Shown: positions 31,314 to 43,398 of the stretch, piece after piece
Position numbering within the stretch: position 1 is the first letter of the stretch
How the letters are laid out: each line of letters begins with the position of its first letter
Assembly (NCBI GenBank): GCA_009829735.1
Contig: CM020620.1
Span: 806,001 to 870,000 of the forward strand
DNA: 64,000 bases
Reading direction: 5' to 3'
Source: Pyropia yezoensis
Lineage: Eukaryota; Rhodophyta; Bangiophyceae; Bangiales; Bangiaceae
Program-made: the position numbers and the translations under genes
The notes under the pieces: model-generated
Told to the model about the DNA's origin: nothing
What the model saw: only the letters and a program-made list of their open reading frames with translations
The model's database searches: none

Positions 31314-32481
31314 TGCGGCGACGGCAGCGGCGGGGGGGCCAGTGGCAGCGGCGGCGGTAGCGTCGGCGGCGGCGGCGGTGGTAGCGGCGGCGGCAGATGT
31401 GGCGGGGGCGGCGCGCCCGCCGCCCTCGCCACCGCCGTTGGGTCCTTCCGGTCCAAGCTGCGGGACATTGGCTGGGCGCTCGTGACGATGGAGGTGGTGG
31501 CCACCGACGGTAGTGGCCGCCGCCTCACCCTCCCAGGCCGCTCCCCGCTGTCCATGCTGTCGGTGAGACGACCACCGGGGGGGGGGGGGCGGGGGTGGGC
31601 AGCGGCGGTGGGTGGACTGGTGGCCTTGCCGCCCCGTGGTCGCCCTACCCGCCCTTTTCGCCCCTCTCCCCACTCTCCCCGCTCGTCACGCTGTCGCCGG
31701 CGGGGCCTATTGTCGCCCCACCGAGTGGGGTGGGGGGCGCGGCTGCGGCGGCGGCGGCGGCGCACCCCAAGAAGCAGCAGCAGCAGCAGCAGGAGCAGCA
31801 GCAGCTGCCACCGCCGCCGCCGCCGCCGCCGCCGCCACCGCCGCCGCCACGACAACCGCCGCCGCCGCCACCACGACCCTCATCCCCACCACCGCCTTTG
31901 TCAGCATCACCACCGCAGCCGCCGTCGCCGTCACCGCCGCCACGCCAGTCGGCGCCACCGCCGCTGCTACCGGGCTTGGCCAACGCCACAGCTGCGGCGT
32001 CACCCAACAGTGGAGGGGCGGCGGCGGCGGCAGCAGCACCCGTGCCCACTGGAAGACCATCCCCGAGGGCACCCCCTGCTGTGACCCTTGCCCCACGGCC
32101 TGCTGGTAGCGCCATGGTGGCGGCACTCCCCGCGCCCGCAATGGGCGCCTCGGCTTCTGGTGCGGTGGTGAGCGCCCCCCCCGCGGGTGGCCCGCGGGTG
32201 GTGTTGCTCAACCGGGCGGCCGCGGGGGTGACGTCTGGTGGGAGGGGACGGCCAGGGGGCGGCATCGGCAGTGGTGGCGGCGGCGGCAGCGGTAGTGGCA
32301 GCGGCAGCATGGCTGGTCCACCCAGTGCCGCCGCCCCCACCCCCACCGCCTCCACCGCCGCTGCCGACACGTTTCGCGTGCCGATGGAGGGTCTCGCTGC
32401 CCCCACGAGTGGGCGGCCACTCCGTGGAGCGGGCGCCACCGACGGCGCCGCTTGGAATGGGGGCGGCGGGGGTGCAAGTGT

Positions 32482-32528
<47 letters not shown>

Positions 32529-33448
32529 GCAGCGGCGCGAGTGGCGGCCACGGCTTGCCGCCCCCCCATCGGGATGCACTGCGGGCGCCGCCGCCTATCG
32601 CTCCCTCCTCACCGGCGGCGCCGCAGCCACCAGCGGTACTGCTGAGGAACGACCCCGCGCCACGGACGTCTCCGTCGGGGGCCTACCCCGTGCGGCTGCC
32701 GCCGGTTTGTGTCCTGATGGCGTCACTGAAGCCGGCTGGTCTCTACGGAGGCAGTGGCGGTGGTGGCGGTGGTGGTGGCGGCGGTGGCGGCGGCGGTGGT
32801 GGTGGCAGTAGCGGTGGCGGTGGTGGTGGCGGTGGCAGTAGCGGTGGCGGTGGTGGTTGTGACGAGGGCGGCGGCGGTGGCCACGGTGGCGACGGCGGTA
32901 GCGGGGAGGGGGCGGCGGTGGGGGTGGGCGACGGGGGAGGGGCGGCCGCTGTGCCATTAAAGTTGAAAGGGGGCAACGGCGGCGGCAGCGGTGGCGGGGG
33001 CCACCGTGACGCGCCCGCCCCTCTTCTGCAGGCCGCCGCTGCCGCCGCTGCTGTTGCCACGGCGGGGGCGTCCCGTCCCCCCGCGTCGTCGGCGTGGCCC
33101 GCGTACCCGCCCCTCCCGGCGTCACTGCCGCGAACCCTCTACGCGCCCCTCCCGCCGGTGCCGCCGCTGCCCATGGCGCCGCTGCCGGCGGCGGCGGCGG
33201 CGGCGTCGGCGGCGTCGGCGGCGTCGGCGCTGCGGTCCCCGGCGGGCGCGCCGGGCGAGCCCGGTACGCACTCGCGCAAGCGCGGACGAGTGGCCGCCGC
33301 GGCGGCAACACCCGTGGAGGAATACACACCCTCCGCCCTTACCACGGCCGCCCCAACCCCACCGCGGCTGCTGTCCACGCACTCACCGGCGTATTTGTAT
33401 CCCTATGGGGGTAGCGGCGGCGGCAGCGGAAGCGGCGGCGGTGGTGGC

Positions 33449-33480
<32 letters not shown>

Positions 33481-34702
33481 AGGTGGCGGCGGTGGTGGCG
33501 GTAGCGGTAGCGGCAGCGGTGGCGGGAGCGGTGGCGCTGCAGCAGTCGGCATGGTCAGGGGCTACTCGACGTTCCCACAAAGGCTGTCCATGCCGGGCGT
33601 CACCGATGCGCCGCCGCCGGCACCGGGGGCGGGCGGGACTGGCGGGGCGGGTTCCTCGCCGCGGCGACGCGCTCGCGACAGCGGCTCGGCGAGTGACTGG
33701 GCAGACGAGGGGATGGAAGAGGGCGCGTCGGACGAAGTCCTGACCGACGAGGATGGAGGGGCGGCCTACGCAGACGCTGACTACAGCTTTAGGGGGGCGG
33801 GCGCCTATGGCAGCGGTGTGGGCAGCGGTGGTGGCGGCAGCAGGGATGCTGGCAGCGGCGGTGCCGGCCCTTCTGGCGGCGGTGGCAGCGCCGACGGCGG
33901 CGGCGGCGGTGGCGGCGGCGGCGGCGGTGGCGACGATGGTGGGGTGGCGGGCGACGGCGCCCCCCCCCCCCCCGCGCGGCAGCGGCAGATGCGGCGCCCC
34001 TACTCTGCAGAGGAGCGCCAGCTGGTGCGGTCGCTGATTGTGGAGCTCGGCTGGGGCCGCTTTGACACCCTCCGCTCCCGGCTGCCCACCCAGCGGAGCC
34101 TCCTCTCCGTGCGGGGCCTGGCCAACGCGCTCCGCGACGCGCACGAGGACGTGGCCGCCGCCTACGCGCGGCGGCGGGAGACGGCCACCCCCGCCCAGCG
34201 GCTGCCGTGGACCGACGCGGACGACCGGGAGCTGGAGGAGGCGGTTGTTGCGGTGGGCTGGGGCCACCTCCCGGCGGTGGTGGGGCGGCTGCGGAAGAAG
34301 CGGAGCAAAAACGCGGTCGTCACCCGCCTGAGCGTCATGAAGAAGCGGAGCGCCCGGCTGCGTGCCGCGCACTCGGCGTTTTTGGCTTCGTCCCGGGGGG
34401 GCGGGGGGGCTGGGGGGGGGGCTGGCGGCGGCGGCAGCGGCGGCGGCGGCAGTGGCGGCGGCGGCGGGGGTGGGGGCGCGGGCGGGGGTGGGGGGGGAGG
34501 TGTCATTGGAGGTGGACTGAGGGGACTGGGGGGGGGAGGGGCGGCAGCGGAGGAGGGAGCAGAGGGAAGGAGGGGGGGGGGAACCGCCGGCCCTGGCGGC
34601 ACCTGCCACGACAGCGGCGGCGTGGGCGGCGGGGACGGGGGCGTCCGCTACGGCGGGGACGGGGGCGTCCGCTACGACCCCTATGGGGATGGCAGTCGAT
34701 GA
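31032..34702 (+). CDS. Myb/SANT-like domain protein, Gly-rich, probably two exons
   Basis: Proposed exon 1 is 31032-31562 (177 codons) and ends CTGTCG|GTGAGA. Its last part, AVGSFRSKLRDIGWALVTME and LTLPGRSPLSML, looks like a folded element after a polyglycine run. Exon 2 probably starts at 31772 after ACCCCAAG, the first in-phase AG, giving about 1153 residues to TGA 34700. Near residue 921 the RRPYSAEERQLVRSLIVELG block and near 988 the LPWTDADDRELEEAVVAVGW block each read as a three-helix Myb/SANT-like unit with aromatic spacing and a basic third helix (RLRKKRSKNAVVTRLSVMKK). Between and around them are polyglycine, polyserine and polyalanine tracts. A nuclear DNA-binding or chromatin role is inferred. 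Splice sites are predictions; the Myb call rests on pattern, not a full match. Confidence 0.55.
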
Positions 34703-37448
34703 GGGGGTGGGTGGGGGTTGTCATGCGCTGGGGGGCGGGGCGGGTGGAGACGAGGAGGAGCCCCCCGCTGAGGCGACCATGCGAGGCCCGCCCCCCGCCC
34801 GCCCGCCTCACGTCCCTGCTCCTCGCTCTGTGCACCCCCGCCCCGCCTCGACCGCCCCCGACGCGAGGCCATGACACGTATACGAGGGGAGGGCGGAGCG
34901 GGCAGTAGGCACGTCTGTTAAGGGAGCAAGGTCACAGGTGCGGACGGGTGTGGACGGCGGGGACGGGATGGGGACAGCTGCGCCCAGCGAGTCTCTACCC
35001 GCGGTTGACAGCAGCACACCCCCCCCTTGCTACGTACGACAGCAACAGAGTGGCGCGGCACACGTTCTTGAATGTCCCTGTCGTTGAGACGGGGGACCAC
35101 CCGAAGTTGACTGTCTGGCAGCCTCCCCACCAGAACAAAACTGTATGTACCTTACAGCGAAACTTGCCTCGAGACCGGGCAAGTTGGGCCCGAAAGAATT
35201 GCATGGCTTTCCGAGTGGGGACCGAACCTCTTTGGTCCTGATCTGGCCCCCGAAGGGGCGTGTGGCTTTGCTTGGCGATTCAAGCCGCGGCCTCGGTGAT
35301 CCGCAGCGAATAAAGCAGGCGGCTTCCCTGATCGATCCACGGCTGCAGAGGGCGTGGCTGGACCCTAGCCAGTCTGGACCTAATGTCGACCATTTTCGAT
35401 GAGATCCTTGGTCTCTGTGTACTGCATGAGATGCACGACATACCCCTTTGTAGAAGAGACTGAGGGGAGTCAGAAGGTATTTTTTATTTTCTGAGTGCTC
35501 TTGGTCTCTCTGAGTTATGAGGAGAGAAGGCAAAAGTACTGTCAGTTATCTGCTCACTAATTTCGACCACGTCTTGGGGCCAATGGGGGCACCCGATCTG
35601 CTCAACGTCGCGGGCTGCGGTGCGCTGCAAGCGAATCATTCTTGCTGAGTGTGGCCCGACCACCCCTTTGGTGCCACAAGGGCGCCGTATGTCTCCGAGA
35701 ATAATACACTCTGCAGCAGAGAAAAAAGCACAGCAAAAAGAGAGTTGAGGCTCAGGTCTTGATGCATGACAAGAAAGACAACAACGTCTATGTGTATCCC
35801 TTGTTGGAAGGCCTGATGCCCAGGCCCTGTGTGCTTCTCTTGTTCTTGACTTGGAAGTAGCAGACAAAAAGAAAAGAAAATACTTCGGTCACGAGTCTGC
35901 CTCCTGGGGGCCTCCAGGAGACCCTGGTGTGGTCAACATTTAGAACAGTGGTCGACATTGCGAACAGACTAGCTACGTACGAGCAGAAGCGTCACGACCG
36001 GGGCCATACAGTGTGAGTGGCTTCAGTTGATGCGCAGACGACCGTTCGGGCTCGTCACAGCACCGCACCATGCGACCCGCTGCTCTGTGGCAGCTGACTG
36101 ATCGCCAGCCGATTGCGTGCACTCCCGACGCTCATTGTTGGGGGGGGGCGTGGGTGGTCGGCTAAAATCACAACGAGCTACTGAGAGAGCTGTGGAGGGG
36201 CGGAGGGGTGGCCGCGGGAAGCCGCGCTCTCGGACGCAAAGAGCGGCGATGTCTGCCGTGTTCTGCCAGGCCAGGTGGATTGAACTGGGGGCTGGGGGAG
36301 GTACGCGGCGTTGTTCACAGCCAAAGAGCAACCACCCGATGTTGTGGCAGCGGAGGGGTCACGACGTGTCCCCACCAAGGAAGGCGGAGGCATTCACGAG
36401 AACAGTCTCGGCCGTCTGCCCGGGAGTAGGCAAACCACTATTTCCCATAGTTTCTAAAGTATGCAAACCTGTGTTGTCTGCCTCTTGACGGCCGTCAAGG
36501 CTTCCTTGACTTGGTCACGGACGCACGACAGACACTCCACTCCCTTCTCATGACCGTGGCTAGTGTACTCCTCTTTGCGTGGCGGGACCGGGATAGGGGC
36601 CCATGCCTTCGCGGCCTCGCTATGCCACCTTCCCACGGGGCCGCGAAGGCATGCGCCGATATCCCGACAAGCTTCCAGCCAAGTCCTCTGAGCGGATCGT
36701 CGTTGAGCGGATCGTCCAAGCAAAGACGTGTATCTCAAGCAGCAGTCTGAGCTATGGCGGTTTATCGAGGGATACCTCTACCCTCTATTTCATCTGTGTT
36801 GCTTCACTCTGACACCATCCGCACCCGCAGCTCGTTTGGCTTGGAGCAGACACTCCTCGGATGTCGGGTTGAACCCATGGAGTGTAAATTTACATCGTTT
36901 CCCCCCTAGAATGTTTTTTCGGTCAAGGTTTGTATGCATCATGAAAATACTATAATACTCTCAACTATCCAAGGTTCCGAAATATATTTTTGATTTACAC
37001 ACGGGCTTTCGCTGTTGCGGTCTGGGCACAGTAGTGAGTCGCGGCCGCCGGGCAGCGTAGGCATGGGGGAACCACATGTGGGTGTGCACACAGCCTACAC
37101 CCGTCACGCTCTCCCATGAACGCGTCCTCTCCCTGCATTGAAGCCGGCTTCATTTGCCCCCTCCCTTCCTTACGCTGTTGCGGGCGGTGTTCCTAGTCCT
37201 CATGGTAACGGCGGGAAGAAAGAACGAAAAAAAACAGCCAAGCACCTGTCGTCGCACACACGTTCCGTGTTGCGACGTCGTTGTGTCCAAAACAATCGTA
37301 AACAGAAAACAAAAGGGTGATGTCCTCTTCATGATGTGCTGCTGACAAACCCAGCCCTCAACCGACCGAACACGCCAACCGCACCAACCACTCCAGCCAG
37401 ACGACCTAGAGGCGCACGCACGCAAAGGCCCTACAAACGGAGGCGTGA
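34703..37448. other. 2.7 kb without a recognisable gene
   Basis: Composition drops toward normal GC. Features seen: a hairpin with arms CATGCCTTCGCGGCC / GGCCGCGAAGGCATG around 36602-36654, a doubled GAGCGGATCGT at about 36690-36716, and an AT-rich island at 36890-37010. The only open frames are short and without domains. Confidence 0.35.
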
Positions 37449-38536
37449 TCAGACCTGGATCTTAGTCAGCACTGCCGCGTACCAAACAATGGTCCCGCCA
37501 CAGGCAGCACGTTTGTCATGGTCACACACAGGATCAACAAGTCAGAGGAACAAGCCATGGAATGATGAGTATCGAGCCCCAGGGGACTCCCTCACATCGT
37601 TGCGACATTGGGTTCGCAGAGGGATCAACGATCAACCATACGCGGCATCACAAGAGCGAACACCCCAGCCCCCCGATGCCCACCCCCAACATCTCTCGCA
37701 TCCCGACACGTACCTGGCGGCAGGGATGACTCCAGCTTCTTCGCCTTGACCTGGTCGGTCACCACCAGGGTGTACATGTACTTGGAGCAGCGGACCTTGA
37801 ACTTGGTCGACGTGGACGACTTCTTGATCTTCACCGACTGCGCATCCTTCCTGCGCGCCGTCACCAGAAAGCTCTTAATCTCAAGAATTTGGCGCGGCTG
37901 TAGGGGGGAGGGAGAGGGGCGTATCGGATATGAGTGGGTGCAGACGTAGTGTCCCGAAGACGGCAAAAAAACAACCAAGAGGCGCACAGTACATCCACGA
38001 CCACGACAACGACCACGAAACGATACAACCAAGTCAGGATGCCACCCCATCCAAAGCATGAGGCTACAGAGGCACGCATGCGTGCGCACCCCCATCCTCG
38101 AGTAAAGAACTAACGACAACCACGCGGGCACATGGCAGCTCGTCCTCGAGCCACGGTACAGGCCGACGCCCAACACCCACCGCCACAACCTCCTTCCGTC
38201 CCTGCTTTCCCGCCTCGCGATGCCGCCTGTGTCCCCTCCATCCCCGACGGGGGTGCCGGCGGCAAGAGCGGCAGACGCAACCTGCACAGCACCGCCGACG
38301 GGGCCCAACCGCTGACGACCCCCCCCCCCCCCAACCATCTTCGACTGTCCTGCCCCAACGCCACATATCCCCCTCACACCCACCTGTAGCGCCATCCAGA
38401 CGAAAACAAACGCCGAATCCACACCCCACCCCATCACAAAGACACCCCCCCCACTCCCCCCCGGGCAGGCGACCCAACTCGTCGCGCACACCCCAATCTT
38501 CCTCTCCCCCTCGACAAGAAAAAGTCAACGCACCAT
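37449..38536 (-). CDS. RPL38: 60S ribosomal protein eL38
   Basis: Exon 2 (37714-37897) encodes [18 protein letters not shown], then [19 protein letters not shown] and LESSLPP, an unmistakable eL38 match. Its acceptor is CTCCCCCCTACAG|CCG and its donor CCAG|GTACGT. The predicted exon 3 (37449-37471, acceptor GGCAG) adds 23 bases ending in TGA, giving a final LTKIQV. The first exon would carry only the ATG at 38534-38536, followed by donor GTGCGT. Total is 69 residues, matching the 69-70 of plant and animal eL38. Introns are about 636 and 242 bp. eL38 is a small protein of the large subunit. Exon 2 is certain; exons 1 and 3 are fitted by phase, splice sites and length. The residue after PP is Val rather than the usual Gly (yeast has Thr). 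Confidence 0.88.
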
Positions 38537-39358
38537 GATGACAGGCAATGGCGGGCACGGACGTCCACCTATGGTCGAGACGGACCTGCAGGGGCACAGG
38601 CGACCGGGCACCAGGCGGGTAGGGTATGTCGCGGCACGGCGGAGACGGCTTGCATAGCAGGCGCGGCTGGCACCGATGTCGACGACGGGGTCACCGGCCA
38701 CACCAGGCCGATCGCACGGCCACACCCACCCCCCCCCACAAGGAGCCCGCGACTCGTCCGCTCGACCGGATCGATCGAAGCATTCGGTGCAAAATTGTAC
38801 AAGTCGCTGCGACACAGCTGCGGCGGGCCCTAATTCGTCGACACCTGTCTTTCAAACCTCAATGGACTGCGTCTGTTGGACCGCGCCGCACAAACATCTC
38901 GACACTTCTCGGCACTTCTCGGCACTTCTCGGCACTTCTCGGCACTTCTCGGCACCTCACTTCTCGGCACTTCTCGGCACCTCACTTCTCGCCACTTCTC
39001 GGCACTCCTCGTCGCTTCTCGGTACCTCTCGGCACCTCACTTCTCGGCGCCTCTCAGCACTCCTCACCGCTGCTCACCACTTCTCCCACCGGGACAGTGG
39101 GATGCATGTATGTACATATTTACGCTGTTCAAATGTTGGAACACCGCTCGAATGGTGGAACACCGCCGGATGTGCGTTTCCAGCTCGTTTGCCCATTGTC
39201 TGCCTCTCAGAACAGGCAAACAATGGAAAGAGAAGCAAGACGTTGTGGAAAAAAAAAAAAAAAACAGAGGCAAGAAGGCTATCCGGACGATCTCTCTGAC
39301 AACTTTAAAAAACCCTACAGCCGTTCAGCGGTGGCGGCGGTGCAGGTATGTACATGTA
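38537..39358. other. upstream of RPL38; contains a 10-bp tandem repeat
   Basis: 5' flank and probable promoter of RPL38 (minus strand), then the tandem repeat listed separately, then unique sequence up to the Tc1/mariner element. No TATA box was identified with confidence. Confidence 0.35.
38897..39085. repeat. tandem repeat, 10-bp unit CACTTCTCGG
   Basis: Five near-perfect head units followed by degenerate units and composite CACCTCACTTCTCGG variants to about 39085. Confidence 0.85.
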
Positions 39359-40677
39359 CAGTTGGTACCCAATACTACTTGCCTTCCCCAACCGTCAGAT
39401 CCTGAGATTTGTATTGACTCGATGCGACCGTCCGTTTCCAGTGCAAGAAATGTGGCTGATTTCATCGTATCTACTGCGTGATTGCGGCCGCGGCTATGGA
39501 TTGCCAGGTGCTGGCCAATTATTGCGCGGGATTGCACGACACCTGTGATTGCGTATCACACGGGTGGTTGATTGGCGCCTTCGGGGGCGAGATTCTCTGC
39601 GTTGCCTGCGTGCTGGCGACGCCCTGCTGGCCTGTCGGCGACCTGTGTGGCAGGCGCTGCTCGTGCGTACCCCTGGCTCGTGTGAGTGCACCTGTATTTT
39701 TTGTGCGTGCACGAGGGGGGGGCTTGGCCCGGCGTGTGTGGGCACGCCTACATGCCTGTGGGGGGGGATGCCCGTGCGGGCTCGTGTGCGTGCCCTGACG
39801 TGGGGGGCTGCGCCGGCCCTACATGAGGGCGGGCACAGCGCGCCGAGGGGACGATTGCGAGGGGAGAGACATTGAACGACGAAGAACAAGGACTCTTGGA
39901 TTGCTGTGTCTGGGGCGTGCACGGACGTCGGCTGCCCCATTTACACAGATCCGCGGTCGGTAGCAGGCCGTGAGTCTGATACGATTTCTGCCAATACTGC
40001 CACAAGAAACGCACTAATAGTTGGTGCCAGACCCGTTCGCTTCCACCACCCCCCGCACACGGCGGCACATGCTCTCGGTCAGGTGCTTGAAATAGGCGCT
40101 CGGTATCGACGCCCACTCTTCCTGCAGGGCAGTGAACAGCTCGTCCTTCGTCTTGGGGAGGGGGGGCCCGACTGCGGTGCTGGTTCGTCCCTGGTTGACC
40201 TCTTCGGCGATTTCCGCCGTTGAGGCGAAAGGGTTGCCGTCCACCACCCAGCGGAGCCCGCGCAGCTCTCGAGGGCTGAGGAGCTTCGGCTGACCTCGGT
40301 TTTCCTGGCGCGCAGTGGCCGCCGCCCGCCGCGCGTTGGCTGCGTGGTAGCTGACCACCGTCTTGGGGATGCCGAGCGCGGTGGCGATGGCCCCATTGGA
40401 CTTCTTGTTCGCGACCATGGTCTTGATGGCGCCGACTTCCTGGGGTTTAAGGGGGTCCTGCCCTTGCCCCCCATGGTGCTGCTTTTTTTCTTCTTCGCTG
40501 GGAGAGAAGCTATGGGCGCTTCTTTATAGCACCATGCCCCGCAACGCTGCGCCCAAGTGAAGTGAATGCAATGCGCCAGAGCGGCACCACTGAGGCCGCT
40601 TTTTGGATCTCGTCCGTGGTCGATTTGGTGTAAAAAGTGATCCGCCAGGGTGGGCAAATAATATTGGGTACCAACTG
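39359..40677 (-). mobile_element. Tc1/mariner element, internally deleted, 1319 bp
   Basis: Terminal inverted repeats start CAGTTGGTACCCAATA at both ends (left 39359, right 40677) and continue imperfectly to about 31 bp. TA dinucleotides flank both ends (39357-39358, 40678-40679). Outside them AGGTATGTAC is also mirrored, so the true ends may lie about 10-15 bp further out. The single coding frame is a transposase lacking its catalytic core. Confidence 0.8.
40014..40418 (-). pseudogene. Tc1/mariner transposase with DDE domain deleted
   Basis: 134 residues from ATG 40418 to TAG 40014. Residues 1-75 are a helix-turn-helix DNA-binding region (KSNGAIATALGIPKTVVSYH, then STAEIAEEVNQ). Residues 88-134 are the extreme C-terminus typical of Tc1 family transposases (KDELFTALQEEWASIPSAYF, then RRVRGVVEANG and TNY). 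The catalytic DD(E/D) portion, normally about 200 residues between these, is absent, joined at GRTSTAV. The frame stays open upstream of the ATG (DPLKPQEVGAIKT), so the true N-terminus may be longer or frameshifted. It could bind the terminal repeats but not cut; such truncated proteins can act as competitors, which is inference. Confidence 0.75.
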
Positions 40678-40943
40678 TACAGTACATACCTTCTCCGCAC
40701 AGCCGTGCGCCACATCCGCTATCTCTCCGAAGCCAGCCCCCCCCTCTTGGCCCTACCCGCGCGCCACCTTGGCGGCCCCGCCGTCGTCGTGCCGACCCCT
40801 GGCGGCAGCCTTGCGCGGCAGCGGACGTCACCGCGCCGTCGTACGCACCGCCACCGGCGCCAGCCGCCATTGCCCCCGCCGCTCCCGTCCGCGTCGCGTC
40901 GACGGAATCGGATGAGCGCCAAGGGCGGCTCGGCCGCCCCCTC

Positions 40944-40944
<1 letters not shown>

Positions 40945-40978
<34 letters not shown>
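40945..40978. repeat. 34-base poly-C run
   Basis: Uninterrupted C at 40945-40978, just downstream (in gene direction) of the separase stop. Exact length in such a run should be treated as uncertain. Confidence 0.8.
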
Positions 40979-41004
40979 TGTGTGGCACCCGCGGCGGGGG
41001 TGCA

Positions 41005-41798
41005 TCAGCTCAGCCGCAGCGACCGGGCGGTGCGGGAGCGGGTGGCACGGCCGACCGCCCCCCCCTCCCCCCCGACGGCCGCCGCCGCCGACGCCGCCGC
41101 CGCTGGCACGCGGGGCGCCCGGGGCGCGGCGCGCCGCCGCGGTGCCGTCGCCCTGCTGGCCGTGCCGGCGGCCCGCCGGTGGGTGGCGGGCGTCGCCGCC
41201 TCGACGCCGGTCGCCGCCGCTGCCGCTGCCGCTGCCACCGCCGCTGCCACCGTCGGCCCAGCCGCCGGGGCCTCCCCGTCGGCGACCGCCGCTGCCGCAC
41301 CGTCGGCGCCGCCGCCGCCGGGTGGGCCGCCCGCCGCGGTCGCCGCGACGGCCGGCCGCTCCGCCCCACCCGCCGGGCCGGCGGCGGTGGCGGCGGCGGC
41401 GGGGCGGGCCACCCACGGCAGCCCATAGACAACGGCCGCGGCGCCTACGAGGTAGCGCATGTGGCACGCGCCACGGGCGGCGGCGAGCGCGGCGGCCAGG
41501 CTCAGTGGCGGCGGCGGCGGCACGCCGCCACCGTCACAGTCCCCATCCCCGCCGCCACTGCCAATGCTGGGGGCAGCGGCGGCGGCGGCGCCGTCGGCGC
41601 CTACGCCCAGCCACCCCCCCAGCAGCGCCGCCGTCAGGCGGTCAATGTCCCGGTCAGTGACGTCCCACAGGTTACCCACCACTGCCGGCGCGCCGGCGGC
41701 AAGGTAGTCGGTGACGGTGCCGGCAGCCTCGGCGGCGGGCGCCGCCAGTGCCGCCGTCCGCGCCGACGCGCAGCCCATCAGCACCGCCGTCGGCGCAC

Positions 41799-41855
<57 letters not shown>

Positions 41856-43357
41856 TACCACCCCCGCCGCCGCCACCGCTGCTGCCACTACCACGGCCAC
41901 GACGGCCACCGGCGGCACGCCGCGTGGGAGCGGCGGTCGCAGCGGCGGCGGCCGCTGCCAGGTGCGCCGCCGGCGGTGGCAGGATGCCCTCCCCCCCCCC
42001 GTGGCCACAGTAGAGCAGCACATCAGGCGGGGCGGCGGTGGTGGTGGCGGCGGCGGCGGGGGCGGTGGGAGCGGGTGCCCCCTCCCCCCCCCCCGACCGG
42101 GGGCATAGGACTTCGAGCGGCAGCGGCGGCGCGGGCGGCGGTGGCACGCCCACCACCCCCACCCACCCGTCCTGGCGGGCGCAGAGGGGCCCAAACGCGG
42201 CGGCGGTGGCGGGCAGGTCCCCCCCCGGGTCCAGCACGTACGCCACCGACGCGGGGTCCACCACCCCCCACGGCACCACCGCCGCCGCCGCCGCCGCGGC
42301 CGCCGCCGCCGCCGTCGTCGTCGACGGGTCGTTGCTGCACGGCGGTGGGGGCAAGCCGCCGCCGCCGCCACCACCGCCGCCGACACCGCCGCCGCCGCCG
42401 CCGCCGCCGCTGGCGCAGCCGGCGGCCGCCGCACCGGCGACGCGGGGCACCCGGCCACGGGGGAGGAGGAGGAGCGACGGGGAGGGCAGCCGCGCGACGG
42501 GCACGGCGGGGGTGGCGAGCGCCGGGAGGGCCTCCCACGGGAAAGCCTCGAGGGCAGGGTCCAGCGCCAGCAGCACCGCCGCCGCCGCCGCCGCCGGCGG
42601 TGACGGTGGCGGCAACGGCGGCGGCGACGGCAGCGGCGGCGGCGGCCGTGCGGGCGCCGCGGCGGCCGGCGACGCGCTGCCGCCGGCGGCGCCCCCCCCC
42701 CCGCGGCGGCGGGACGCCCGTCGGCGTGCCGCCGGCGTTGCCGTCACCGCCGCCGCTGCCGCCGCCGCCGCCTCCCCCACCGTCGGTGGCGTCGTTGCCG
42801 CCGCCCGCGGGGGTGCCCCCCCCCCCCCTGCCGGCGGCAGGGCAAAGAGCCAGGCGGGGACCCCCCCCCCCAGCCACGCCCCCTCCACCGCCCCGGCCAG
42901 CCGCCCCAGCGCCGCGTCGAGCGCGGAGCGGCGCGCCCACCAGGCCGCCCGGTCGGCGTCGGTGGCGGCCGAGGCGCGAAAGGCGGCCGTCGCGGCGGCG
43001 GCGGCAGCGGCAATCGCCGCCAGCGCCGCCGCCACGCCCGCCACCGACAGGTCGGGGGGTCCGCCCCCGCCCCCGTCGGCGGCGGCGCCCGCAGCCGCTG
43101 CCGCCGCCGGCACCCCCTTCTCCCCCTGGGAGGGGGATGGGGATGGGGGGGGGCGGGGGGACGGCAGCCGCTGGCGTGCCAGCCGCGGCGGCTCCCCGCG
43201 GGCCACCCGCCAGGCGTAGAGGTAGGCCCGGCGGGGGCACAGCGTCAGCCCCGCCACCGCCGCGCCGCCGGGCAGGGCGGCGGTGACGGCGGCGAGCCGC
43301 GCCGCCGCCACCCCACCGCCCGCCGCGGGCGGCGCGGCCGCCAGCGCACCCCAACCC

Positions 43358-43398
<41 letters not shown>

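Noticed and set aside
28610-31855. Open frames of 450-730 codons on both strands
   Set aside because: They are Pro/Gly/Arg/Ala only, overlap on opposite strands and follow CCG/GGC and poly-G runs. Stop codons are simply rare in such sequence.
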